A stretch of DNA of 64,000 nucleotides from Termitomyces sp. T153 (lineage: Eukaryota > Basidiomycota > Agaricomycetes > Agaricales > Lyophyllaceae): contig JACKQL020000037.1 in assembly GCA_018296165.2 (NCBI GenBank), positions 1 through 64,000 on the forward strand, given 5' to 3'. A program made the position numbers and the translations under genes. The notes below the pieces were generated by a model, which saw only the letters and a list, made by a program, of their open reading frames with translations, did no database searches and was not told the origin of the DNA. Positions within the stretch are counted from its first letter, which is position 1, and the number at the start of each line of letters is the position of its first letter. Shown here piece by piece: positions 23,564 to 34,700 of the stretch.

Positions 23564-25087
23564 TTGCCACACTCCTGGTGTGGCGTTATCGCAGGCAACC
23601 ATCTGCTTAGCTCAGATGATGGCGGTCGCTCGGCATCCTCTGCTGGGATTTCCAGTGGAAGTCTACCCACATTCCCTGCTGGAATTCCCAGTGACGACCT
23701 TCCAGTGATCGCTGTTAGTACGACTGGCAGTGATAGCCCTCTTAGGCCTCCTGTCGCAAACCCAGAACGTCCTCCTACATATAACCTGCCAGTCCATCTC
23801 AGGCATTCTGGACGATCCTCCGCCCGACAGCTGCGCCGTGCTGGAACAACCGAGCAGCAGAACGTCCCAGCGTACCCTGGCGCAACTAGCAATGCTAACA
23901 GTCCAGCAAACATTGCCACAACTACGAGTCCTCAAGATATCGAGCGATCGTCGGAATCTTCACGGGTGTGGGTTCGTGCTGAAGCGACCGAGCGTCAGTA
24001 TCCCCCAGCGCTCCTTGTTCCCAGTGCAGCTCCTACTCCTAGTTTTACTGTTTTAGCACACCCTGATGCCACTACTAGTGCTGACACCGTGTGGGCCCCA
24101 GTACTTCCTGCTTCAAGTGCTCGCCACCTCAGGGATTCTAGAAGATATTTTGAGTCTTCACAATGGTTACACCCAGATGCCGGAGCCGAACTGCAGGATG
24201 TCGGGCCAGCACTTCTTGCTACCGATGGGGCGACTGAGCAACACTCTGTTGTCCAGTTTAGTCTCAATGAAGACCAAGATACCATTAACATCTCTATCGA
24301 ACCAATATCCGGATACACCGAGGAACGTTATCAAAACTATAAGGAACATCTTTACAATCCTGGTGTCTCAAGTTTGAAAGTCGAGGCTACTTTCAACCGC
24401 GAAAATAACTGGTCTCTATCCAGCTTGGAAGGTCTCGGTAAAGCGTTTGCACATCTCAAACGGGATGATCGTCGATGCCTTTGTAAGATGTTGAAGGTTC
24501 AGCTCCCAATTGAGGACGGGCTTGTATCAAATGGGGAAGTGATTGATCTCAGTCTCCCAAAAGTTGAATCGTTGGAATGGGAAAGCCATAGAAACCAGCT
24601 TCCTCTTATCGGTTTCCGAAACTTTACTCATCTCACTCGACTGGAGATTCGATCCAGTATCTCATTTCGTGACTGTGAAATGTTGCTCCGACATGCTTCT
24701 GGAACACTTCAATTCTGCCATATTGAAGAAGTCATAGATAACAATGACCTATCCCATGTCTTCACTCAGGATGCAGGCATTACTGGCATCACATCCGGTG
24801 CTCAGACTCAAATCCAAATGAAAAGTCTCAAACGCTTGTCAATTCGTTCAACCATCTGTCCCGGAGAGGATCTGCTAAACAAATTATATATGGAGAATTT
24901 GAAAGCTCTACACCTCACGGTCTATTATGGGCGTATGAAAGTCGAGTATATGAAAAGTATTCTATGGTCCCTCCTCGATGATATTCAGCTGGATTGTGAT
25001 CTTTCATATGATGATGCTCTTTGGATCAAGCAAGGAACTCTCCACGCGACGATACGCATTTTCTCCAGTAAATCTGTGAAGACTTGA
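23564..25087 (+). CDS. Hypothetical protein, repeat-rich N-terminus and LRR-like C-terminus
   Basis: An intronless open frame of 507 codons. Not recognised as a named family. The first ~200 residues are Ser/Pro/Thr/Ala-rich with short imperfect repeats (for example SAGISSGSLP and PAGIPSDDLP), probably disordered. The C-terminal ~280 residues look folded and contain leucine-rich segments such as LTRLEIRSS, LKRLSIRST and LKALHLTVYY spaced like irregular leucine-rich repeats, reminiscent of fungal F-box/LRR-type proteins, but no F-box is evident. A second plus-strand frame is open over 23,730-24,056 in the repeat region, which is expected from low complexity. It sits alone between the retroelement stack and the conserved genes and could be lineage-specific. 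Start chosen as the first Met of the frame; a later start is possible. Confidence 0.55.
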   Translation: MPHSWCGVIAGNHLLSSDDGGRSASSAGISSGSLPTFPAGIPSDDLPVIAVSTTGSDSPLRPPVANPERPPTYNLPVHLRHSGRSSARQLRRAGTTEQQNVPAYPGATSNANSPANIATTTSPQDIERSSESSRVWVRAEATERQYPPALLVPSAAPTPSFTVLAHPDATTSADTVWAPVLPASSARHLRDSRRYFESSQWLHPDAGAELQDVGPALLATDGATEQHSVVQFSLNEDQDTINISIEPISGYTEERYQNYKEHLYNPGVSSLKVEATFNRENNWSLSSLEGLGKAFAHLKRDDRRCLCKMLKVQLPIEDGLVSNGEVIDLSLPKVESLEWESHRNQLPLIGFRNFTHLTRLEIRSSISFRDCEMLLRHASGTLQFCHIEEVIDNNDLSHVFTQDAGITGITSGAQTQIQMKSLKRLSIRSTICPGEDLLNKLYMENLKALHLTVYYGRMKVEYMKSILWSLLDDIQLDCDLSYDDALWIKQGTLHATIRIFSSKSVKT

Positions 25088-25581
25088 CGCCATATTCCCC
25101 TGTTGCTCAAGGTCTTACCTTTACTTTGGATCTATTTGATGACCGTACATGTTTATTTATTTATACTCGACAGAGATATATGAGGAACTTCACTGAATGA
25201 TTGATACCCAGCACGATATATACATTTTAATCATTTCTTTCTTTACATGAGTAGCATCTGCTCTCCTTGACGTTCAATACTTGATGTTGACAGCCACGCC
25301 CAGACGTTTTAAACTTGAAACTATCGAGAATATTGTAGAAAGATATATTCCAAACTATTTCTGCCGTTGCAATACTTCGCGCCACCAATACTAACAAATG
25401 CATCTATGATTCGAGTGAGATCTCAAGATCAAATACAACACATCCAACAAAACGATCACGAGTGAACAAAAAGATGAACCAAGAGAAGTGAGACAGATCG
25501 ATAAGACTTCAATTACACCTCGGCACTAATTGCGAGATTGCTGTGGAGAACTTTCCACAAGCCAATCGCGATTCATGAATC
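25088..25581. other. Intergenic, no gene seen
   Basis: AT-rich stretch between convergent genes; it should hold both 3' UTRs. No other feature recognised. Confidence 0.5.
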
Positions 25582-27259
25582 CTAGTTTTGATGCGTAGAC
25601 TTCCCTGGTCTCGGAGGCGGAGAGATAATGATAAGACGACGTTGAAGGTTCAAGCAGTTCGGTTGTGGTGTTCTCGGAACGCTTGATAGATCAGAACCAG
25701 ATTTTCTTCTCGTCGGAACAAATTTTCCAGAGTTCGCAGATTTTCTGGAAGATGCAGACCGGCTGCTAGAGGCATCAAGATTGCCAGACGAAGTACTGGA
25801 TTTGTTAAAGCTCGCAGATGTGTTGGACAAACTAGAAGCCACGGTCTTTCTGGACAAAGCAGATCTGCTGAATGACACAGACTTATTGGGTGAAACAGAT
25901 TCGTTGGAGATCACAGACTTGCTGGATGAACCAGATTTAACAGAGGAGACAGGCGTCCTAGACGGGACAAATTTTGGAACTGTCTTGGGCATCGCCTGGG
26001 ATCTTCCTGAAATCAAAGACTTGCTCGAGGATTCCAGCTTTCCAGCAGCCACAGGATTCTCGACAGAAACAGTACTAGAACCAGAATTTTTCGAAGGGGT
26101 GAATTGACTTCTTGAGTAAACAGCCACAGCCTTCCTATGTTTCCTCTCGGAAGGTGGCGTAGGCGTGCGAGAGGGTACAGAGATAGGTTCACTCGGAGGA
26201 ACAGGGCTTTCAGGAGATGAGGAATGAGGCGTCTGTATAGCCAACGGCGACGAGGAGCTCACGCGCCAAACAGCTGGCGTCAACGCAATAGCAGGACCAA
26301 GACTTGGAGCATCATATACCTGAAGAACCGTATCAGATCCAGCCTTCATAGAAACAAACGGAGGGGTCGCAGGTATGACCTTCAAGCTGAGGATGACTTC
26401 TTCGCATCCACCATCTGGTGAGGGTAGAGCATTTCCGTCGCCTACTTTCAGTCGTTTCGAGCTTTGCGCCTCGGCTATAGACGGCGAGATAGAGCGAGTG
26501 CGCTTCAGCTTCACTGGACTACTGGCATTCGCTGGGATTGCTGGACTTGGAAGGAACAAAGGCGGTGGCTCAATCGGCTCCACGGACGCGGCGAGGGTAG
26601 GGGTAGTCACGTTGACGCAAGGTCTAGATTCCATCCTGAAGCAAGATACAAAACGTTAGATCGCTTGGTGTTAGTTTGAAGTGATTCATACCATTCAACG
26701 AACGGCTTGAAGATCTCTTGGACGAGATCTCCGTAACCCCTGAAGGACAGCTCGTCTGTGAGCAGCCCAAACATCGCGATCCAGTCGTCAGGTATAAACG
26801 TTCCCGTCTCTACCGTGTCCATCAGTGCTTGAAGAGAATTATCGGCCATGAGGACACGCGTTAATACCTGCAAACAAATCATCAAGTTTTCAAGCGTCAC
26901 TCACTCCGCCCTTTCTCAAACTTCACAAGATAAATGCTCACCATGAACCTCTGTTCATCCGTCCTGGGTCTAATAACATACGCCATAGAAGCAACGAACC
27001 ACTGAACACCGTGTCTCAACCTCGCCTTATGTTCTTCTGCGGCCTCATTCAGAAGGTCGATCCGGAGAGCGCGCGCACGACGTAAATACTGTTGTACTAA
27101 GATGGGCAGCTGATAGGCAGAGTTCTGTATGTCTTGTACAAACAAAGTGGAGTTGTATTGTGTGTGATCACACATTAGAGCGGATAAACACGGGAAAAAG
27201 GTTTCGCCAGAAAAGGCGGGCTGACCAGCAGTTTGTTTGGAGAAGAGAGAAGAGAGCAT
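25582..27259 (-). CDS. Hypothetical protein with Ser-rich tail
   Basis: Three exons: 27259..26942, 26867..26692, 26635..25582, in total 1,548 nt and 515 residues, with GTGAGC/CAG and GTATGA/TCAG introns. Not recognised. The N-terminal ~165 residues look globular and alpha-helical (for example VQQYLRRARALR and FIPDDWIAMFGLL). The remaining ~350 residues are Ser/Pro/Thr/Lys-rich and probably disordered. Between about 25,730 and 26,080 they contain a degenerate SKS/NKS/SRS repeat (SPNKSVSFSRS, ASSSRSASSRKS). Phosphorylation or regulatory use of the tail would be a guess. It lies convergent to the 507-residue gene and tail-to-head with the phosphate carrier. Confidence 0.7.
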
Positions 27260-27550
27260 GTAAAAAGTTATGTCAACGGCGACGCGAGTTTTCCAAATCG
27301 GTCACGTGAGGAAATGCGTGTCCCGGGCCGCACCCCCGTTACACTGCCCACGTAGGCCTAAATTTTTGCGCACACAGGCGGTGGACCGTGGTCTCCAACA
27401 CGGTGATTATTAGTGTATGATTCCAATCTATGTATAGAGATATGCATGCTGGCACAGCAAGCAAGTGGTAATACGGGATAGTCCAGCAGCTCGAACATCT
27501 TCCTCCATCGCGCGTCGCTCTAACAAACGGGTAACATGTAATAGACTCGT

Positions 27551-28698
27551 TTATTTGCCACCAGTTGTGCCAAGACCCATGGCACTCTTGAATGTGTCAT
27601 AGATCCACCATTGGAAGCCAGTGAGGGTACCTATCACGACGTCATCAGGATCGCGGTAATAACAGCAGTTAAGAAAGACTCACCAATCATAATGACACGA
27701 GTGCCGAGGCCCTTGGTGGCAAGGGAAACAACACCGACCTCGTTCGCGATCTGACCGAAGCTCTTGCCCTTGTTCTCAGCCTTGCCGAGGAGAGAGACGA
27801 GCGAATCAGCGGGGTGGGAGACGATAGCGCAGACAACACCAGCGAGATAACCAGAGGCGAAGGTGACACCGAGCTGAGTGGCCTTGGAGTACGTTTCCTT
27901 GGGCTTAGTGAAGACATGGGTGTAGAAGACCTGGACGATCTTCTCGAAGAAGAAGAACTTGGCCATGGTGTAGGGGATCTATTGGGTGTTTAGTTCAAAG
28001 ACTTGTGGATGAAAAGACAGTGATACGCACTTGACGCGACCAGAGGGGAACAAGGGAGCCAAAGGGGTAACGAGTCTCGACCTTGGTGCGGCTCATCTGT
28101 GCAAGAGCAGCGCCGAAGCCGATGGGGAAGGTGCCGGAGGGGGAGGTTTGAATCTTGACTTTGGTCATCTCGAGGGGGCAGAGAGCGATATCGGCGAACA
28201 CCTCAGCAGAAGCGGAACCAGCAAGCCAGATAGCGGGCTTATACTTGGAGGAAGCCTCCTCTCCAGCGAGGTTGGAGTAGAAATCCTTGAAAACTTCATA
28301 GAGACCGTACTTGAACATGCCCTGTGCAGAGTACCCGACAAAGGTGGGGCCGAAACCCTTCCAGATACCCTTGGAACCTTCCTCCTTAAGGAGTAGCTTG
28401 ATAGAGGGAACGAGGCCTTGGTATTTTGCGGGGTTGACCTACATCTGGATTGTTAGAACGAGATGAATCACAAAAAAGCAAATATACGGACCTGCATGTT
28501 GCACTTGGCTACATCGAGAGGAGTGATACCGGCGTGGGTGAAACCACAGGCGAGAGCACCACCGAGCATGCACTTGGCATAGTAGTTGGTATCGTGAGGG
28601 ACGGGTCCAGCAAATCTATGCGAGATTAGCTGGCACAGAAAAATTTTGAGGGCCAGGGCGGCCTACCTGACGTCCCACTTGGGCGAGATGGCAGCCAT
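27551..28698 (-). CDS. MIR1: Mitochondrial phosphate carrier (Mir1-like)
   Basis: Imports inorganic phosphate across the inner mitochondrial membrane for ATP synthesis; member of the mitochondrial carrier family (SLC25A3 type). Five exons: 28698..28667, 28615..28492, 28438..28031, 27978..27684, 27630..27551, together 939 nt and 312 residues, matching the ~310 residues of yeast Mir1. The three carrier repeats are visible through their signatures: PLDVAK after GGALACGFTHAGIT, PLEMTK after SAEVFADIALC, and PADSLVS after AGVVCAIVSH. The C-terminus TLTGFQWWIYDTFK is typical of phosphate carriers. The gene is divergent from RIB3 with about 365 bp between start codons, so the promoter region is shared. 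Confidence 0.95.
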
Positions 28699-29062
28699 CA
28701 GGGAAAATAAGAAAAGTGTCTAGGAGAGTCTAGGCTCGACTGGGGGGAGAATCCAAGAGCGGACGGAGTGAGGAGTGGTGGTTATAAACGGGAGCCGATC
28801 GGAACTTTTTTCAAAGTTTGTCAAAATCCGTGTTATCCCGGAAATGACCGGGCCAATCGCGCGCCGCGCATGCCGAATTGAATTGTAGCATGCAAGTTTT
28901 GCTGGAGCCATGGACGACGGCAGGCACAACGACAAGCACCGCGGCGACGCCATCTGCAACGGCCTCGACGCCTAACTTATCATTTCTGCCCTTGAGCTGC
29001 CGTTGCTTCATAATCTCATCGGTCATTCGTCAGCTTTGCACGGGATTGATCAACTAAAACCC
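28699..29062. promoter_or_regulatory. Shared divergent promoter region of the phosphate carrier and RIB3 genes
   Basis: Some 364 bp between two divergent start codons, so both 5' UTRs and promoters must lie here. I saw no clear TATA box. Confidence 0.5.
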
Positions 29063-29918
29063 ATGTCTACCGTCAGATCCATGCCTTTCTCCATAATGGC
29101 TCCTACCGCCGTCTCCCCCGCACTCTCGCACACCGCTCCTGCAGTCCTCAAGCGCCATGCAGCCCCCCGCACATCCTTTTCCTTCGATCCGATCGAGAGC
29201 GCCCTCGCTGCGTTCCAAGCCGGTGAATTCCTCGTCGTAATGGACTCGGAAGACCGTGAAAACGAAGGCGACCTCATCATCGCTGCCTCTCATTGCACGA
29301 CAGAGAAGATGGCTTGGATGATCAAGCACACGAGGTCGGTCCCGCCATGCTTCTTGCTGATGTCATCCTCAAAGTCCCTTAGCGGATACATCTGTATCGC
29401 CCTCCCAGGCGAGCGTCTTAACGAGCTTGAATTGCCTATGATGGTTCCAGAGAACCAAGACCGCCATAGGACGGCGTACACCGTCACCGTCGACTACAAG
29501 CACGGTCGGTATAATCCTACCTCGTTCCGTCCGTCACTCACGGAGCTCTAACATAGGGACAACGACCGGTATATCTGCATCCGACCGCTCCGCAACAGTG
29601 CGCGCGCTCGCTTCGCCGGATTCCCGTCCCTCTGACTTTACGCGTCCGGGACACATGGTTCCTTTACGTGCGCGTGCAGGCGGTGTACTCACCCGTATGG
29701 GTCACACAGAGAGCGCCGTCGATCTATGTGTATTGACTGGCCTGTCTCCCGCAGGTGTCCTTTGTGAACTTGTCAATGATGACGCTCAAGGCACCATGGC
29801 TCGGAGAGATGACTGCAGGGCCTTTGCTGACAAGTGGGGTCTCAAAATGATCAGTGTGGAAATGCTCGCAGAATGGCGCAGGACGCATCCCGATGGACAA
29901 ACAATAAATTCATCATAG
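29063..29918 (+). CDS. RIB3: 3,4-dihydroxy-2-butanone 4-phosphate synthase
   Basis: Makes the four-carbon unit of riboflavin from ribulose 5-phosphate. Three exons: 29063..29334, 29383..29504, 29557..29918, 756 nt and 251 residues. The family hallmarks are present: acidic metal-binding loop [22 protein letters not shown] (formed across intron 1), DYKHGTTTGIS (across intron 2), [10 protein letters not shown], and [15 protein letters not shown] followed by GVLCEL. The N-terminus is about 35 residues longer than in yeast Rib3; three in-frame Met codons (29,063, 29,081, 29,096) could start it, and the first is used here. It is a stand-alone enzyme, not fused to GTP cyclohydrolase II, as usual in fungi. 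Its stop lies only 52 bp from the stop of the convergent PSD gene. Confidence 0.95.
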
Positions 29919-29970
29919 AAGACATGAAGTTTTGATATAGAATGAGATATACTAAACACTTGCTTCTGTT

Positions 29971-31492
29971 TTATAGAATCTTGCCTATCCTTTCGCCAAC
30001 CTGTTTTATCGTATATTAGCAATCAAAGATCGACGTACACAGTGTCCACACCTTGACGAGTGTCTCAATAGGCTTCTCCGAGTTTTGTATCAGGTCCTGA
30101 TCAAACCTATATCTGTGTCAGCCTGACTTGATTTAAATCTAACCAACCCACTAACCCAACAGTGCCTTCCGGAAACACCGCGATGACCGTACTTCCTCCA
30201 TAAGCAAAATACCTTCAAGACAATAAATCATCTTGACACCGAGACATAGATCAAAACACATACCCGAGTTCATCACCCTTCTTGAGCACACAACCAGGTT
30301 GTGCGCCACCCGTCCACACCACACTTCCAACAAGCAACGCACCAATCGCTACTACCGCAATAGGCTTTCCGGTCCCCGTGTGCTCGAGGTACAGTATCGA
30401 TCTCCTATTAGCTGTGAACACATCAAACCCAGGTTCGTTCACCGCCTGTGGGTTGACTACCGTCCCGCCACATGTCAGTTAGCACACCGTACCGGACAGA
30501 CGCCTGGCTCACCGGTGTAGTACTGTCCAGGTACATCGACAACCTCGCGGACTGTACAGTCGACGGGTGCATGGAAACGGTGATAATCTGCCGGTGCGAG
30601 GCGAAATATCGCAAGTGATGCGTTGGCAAACGTTTCGCTGTGGGGTGAGGAGGGCGGTGTATTTAGTAGGGCTGGGATGGTGAATTGCTTTCCTTTGATC
30701 CTGCGAAATGTAAGGCGTGTTTTCTCAGAAGGGACACAGCAACACATACCAGAATTTCTTGGCTGCGTCAGCGCAGGTGTACACCGTCAATCGTGAGTCT
30801 GCGGCACTGCATAAAGCGTCGGGTGCGGCGTCTACGGGACGCGTTCCAGGCTTCAGTTTACTGCCACATGAGAAATTGAACGACAAGATGTCCTTTGAAC
30901 AGAAGCATACATACCGCGAGAAAAATTCGTTAAAGGTCTTGTACGCGGTAATATCAGGCTGCAACAGCTCGGCAGTATTGATCTTATACGTCTGCACAAA
31001 TGACGGGATTGACTTGACAGACAATGGACTATCATATATTTTCCCCTCCTTGATGCTCTGCTCGCGCAAGAGATGCTCGACCGTTTGTGTTCCAAGCACC
31101 TTGGCGCGTCCGCGTCCATAAAAAAGGAGGTGCATACCCACTCTACCATATGAATCAGATATGATGTCATGATCAGAACTGCAGTGCATTGCGCCGCAAA
31201 AGACTCACCGCGCATAGATAGGCATACTCTCGAACATCGGTTCCCGCGTCGAGCGCACAATATAATAATTTCCTGTATGATATGCAACTGCAAGCTTTTC
31301 GATTCCTGGAATGAGCTTGTGGATCCATGGCACGCGCAGCAGGTCATGCATGGGCGTATGGATGCCCTGTCCGACATCGGTGTGTCCATCTGAGTGGTTA
31401 ACGAGGGCCTCTAAGGCAGAAGCAAAGTGGTCTGGGGAGGCATCGGGGAGGTTAGTAGGATGGATTTGCTCGGCCGGTTTGGTGGTCGACAT
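29971..31492 (-). CDS. PSD: Phosphatidylserine decarboxylase
   Basis: Converts phosphatidylserine to phosphatidylethanolamine; pyruvoyl enzyme made by self-cleavage. Eight exons: 31492..31209, 31142..30915, 30860..30750, 30700..30513, 30456..30264, 30212..30156, 30106..30052, 30000..29971, in total 1,146 nt and 381 residues. Conserved features are FNEFFSR, the PADYHRFHAPVDC block with the catalytic His, NERRS-like TANRRS, and the GGST cleavage motif (YGGSTVIAVFPEG), whose Ser becomes the pyruvoyl group. No C2 domain, EF-hand or long transmembrane segment is visible, so localisation cannot be read off; it is closest in layout to short fungal PSDs. An in-frame Met at 31,534 would add 14 residues. 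Confidence 0.93.
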
Positions 31493-31758
31493 TTGAGTGT
31501 AGGAATTCCTCTGTCTAGTTCTATTTAGGGACACTTATCATTAAAGATCCACAGGAGTCTGAGGGGAGATGAGACAGTTGATATGGTGATCTCAAAATAG
31601 AACCGTTACCCATCCAGGGAATCATAAATCAAGATATTATCATCCTTCAAGTGACACGGTTCAGCCATTCATATATTCATATTCCAAAGTAGGTATATAT
31701 AGGTATATACACATGCGACATCCTAGCGAGAAACGCGTCCAGAGTCCATGTATGATTT

Positions 31759-34700
31759 CTATCCGATACTATCGTCCCCAGCAGTACAATCGATACCCTC
31801 GTGATATTCTTCTCCACACATTGCACACACCTTTCTCATGCATGACACGCACGTATAACAAACCGACCCCACTCGGCCCTCTGCCAGTCGCCGAAACACC
31901 GTCTTGCAGTGCGGCAGCGGACAGAAGAAATACTCTCCATTCGCACGTACATACGCCAAAAATGCATTCTCCAGAAGCGCAGCCTCCGCCGCCATGGGCA
32001 GCACATCTCGCACAGTGATGTACGGGATATACTCTTCGCATCCCGCGAGGCACCGCGGCGGAGCGAAGTGCGCGCCCGCAGAAGCAAGCAAGACGTACTG
32101 CAGACATGCCGTGCAATAAACATGTGTGCAAGACAGCTTGACAGGCTCCTGCGGGCGGCGCTTGCACACAAAGCAACAATCCTCCATATCGTCAACGTCA
32201 GCAGTTGAAGAGCTCTCAGATGCCGCAGCTGCAAGAATAGCAGTGGCTTCCCCGAACTCAACATCACCCCGGACAACGAGTTCAGGAACAGCCAAATCAA
32301 GCGTTACCTTGTGCGCACCGCGGAGTTTCTCCTGCAACTGCGTGTACCCACCATCAACCAGGATACGGATGCTGCGTAGATCAAGAGGTATGACGTGACG
32401 CTGTGCCCGCACCAGCTTCAGTAACTTCAGCATACCCTTCCGTGCTTTTGTGCGGTTTGCTTCGTCCCCTAGAACCATCACCAGTCGACGCCGTTTATCT
32501 ATTCTGACGAAGAATGAGGTATCTTCATTGAGCTTTTCGATGGCCCTGGAACTGCTTGTCATCTCGAAATACTCGTCCCAGATTGGAACGGGCGTATCTT
32601 CCTCCGTCATCATCACTTCTCCCAGCATAACGCTATAAAGCGCCCGATTCACCTTCCCAAAGGTAGCAGCAGCGACAGAGGCTGCGTCTGCATAGAGATG
32701 GATGTCAACAGGCGGATCAGCACCATAGTACACATCAAGAGTGCACTGTGCCGCAGTTACAGTCTCGCTCAAATTTTCAAGGACTCTGCTAATGGCTTGG
32801 TATGTACGATCAGAAATTGGATAGTTTGCATGGAAGACCGTTTGTAGCGACAGAGATCCTTTGTCTAGGTACGCTTGCTGTTTGCCATGAGCATCGAGGA
32901 CTGCACCTAAACCATGTTCGAAGCGCGCAAAAGCCGCATGCTTAGTGCTCTTAGGATCGAGTGGAAGACGATAAAATCGCTCAAGTGAACCTCGTGCTGC
33001 CAGCGTATCACGAATATCGTCAAGGGGACAAACGATATATGTTGGAGCATTCTTGTGAACCACCTGTGTGTCTTGGGCGAGCCTCTTATATTCCTGTTCA
33101 TCCGTGTTAACATGGAATCCGCTGATTTTCACGGCGTAAATTCTGTCACTTGGTCGCGGTCTCGCAAACTCCGCCTTGATCTTTCGACCGTCAACATTCA
33201 TCCCATCAAGCCGCTGTTCGTGTTCCTTTGCTTGCGAGATCTTGGGGTAATAGAACCACACAGACCGTGAAGGAGCCAACCACTTGATTCTGACGGTCCT
33301 GGACTCCATGGGTGGTTGGATGGACTCTTCCGTTCGCCATGTCCTCAATGATCGCGAACCGAACATTTGACCATGTAATTTGATCACCGCGTCCTCGGCT
33401 TGTTGTGGTGTCGTGAATCTGGCGATGACATTAGCTTGTGTCTGGTCGGGATCCAACTCTAAGGCTTGGAACCCATTCTCCTCATCAGTGGTTCGAACAA
33501 GTTCAACAGCTTCCGCATGGGATATATCTGGTGGCAGGTTGGATATAATGGCACGGTAAGTGTCAGACGTTGCCACGACCTCTGTCGGAGAACAGCCATT
33601 GTCGAGGCCAAACCGAACGTTGCAGTTGAAGAGTGTACGCTCGACCACGAGCTCACCCTCAGCAGCCTGAAAAGTGTCAGTTCTACTGACTTATTCGATC
33701 TCCTCGAACTTACGGTATCGACAACAGGTTCCTCATCTGTCCCAACTTCCTCCGACGATCCTTCCTTAATACCAGGCCGCTCGGGTTCGTTCACATGCGC
33801 ACTCCCGATCTCTCCTTCAATAGGCTGTAATCTCATTAGCGAGTTGGTCAGAATATCTAACATTATTACCGACCGCTGTTGCAGGCAAACGACTTGGCCC
33901 TTGATCTTCCACAGACGTGTCAACGATATGCAGATAGAGACATGAATCGCCCATCGGGCAGTGACCCTGTCCAAATGCTTTACAAGGAGCTTGGACCTTT
34001 GGAGGTGGCAAGGATTCAGTGTCAGGTTGAGGCCAGTCCACAGACCAGGTCTTTTCATCGTCATTGGATGACTTCGGATCTGAAGCGTGTTCGTCACTGT
34101 CATCTTTCGGGGATGGCGGTAGTCGTGCAGCAGGACCCATCTCGTCCTCCACAGCCTTCTTAGCCTGTTCGGCAGAAATGGGCTTTTCTTGAAGTTCTGA
34201 TGAGACCTCGATAAGTGAATCGCATCTACTTCTTTCTGCTGACTCTGACGTTTCAGTGGTGAATAAAACTTCACCTCCGTTCTGTGATTTTCCGGAAGGA
34301 ATCTCGTGGCGGTTGAGGCATTGGTCCCCTTTTTTGCAATGGCCTTGAAGGAAGAAGCGGCAAAGAGGCTTCGGGGAAAATGCCCAAGGAGTATGTTCAT
34401 TTTCATTTTCAGAATCCACCCATCCATCAACGTCTCTCTGAATCAAGCTCGGTTCCGTACCGCCTTGAGGAGTCTGCCAATGGTCCACAACAATAGCGGG
34501 CACGTTGGGCTGTTCTTCCGTGTGAGAAACAGGTTGAGATGGTTCAGTACTGCGAGGATGGACGGGGCGAGAGGATGTCGTGCTTCGTGGAGTCGCCTGC
34601 CGAGAATTTCCACTTTTGGGCGTATCATCTGAGGAGTGGCTGAGATTGCACTGCATGCCTTTCTTGCAATGACCTTTTCTATAATAGGGGCACGGCTTCT

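Noticed and set aside
29971..31492. PsiD-like tryptamine-pathway decarboxylase instead of phosphatidylserine decarboxylase
   Set aside because: The catalytic His block, the VNPQAVNEP segment and the GGST site fit true PSD, and no kinase, P450 or methyltransferase partner genes lie nearby.
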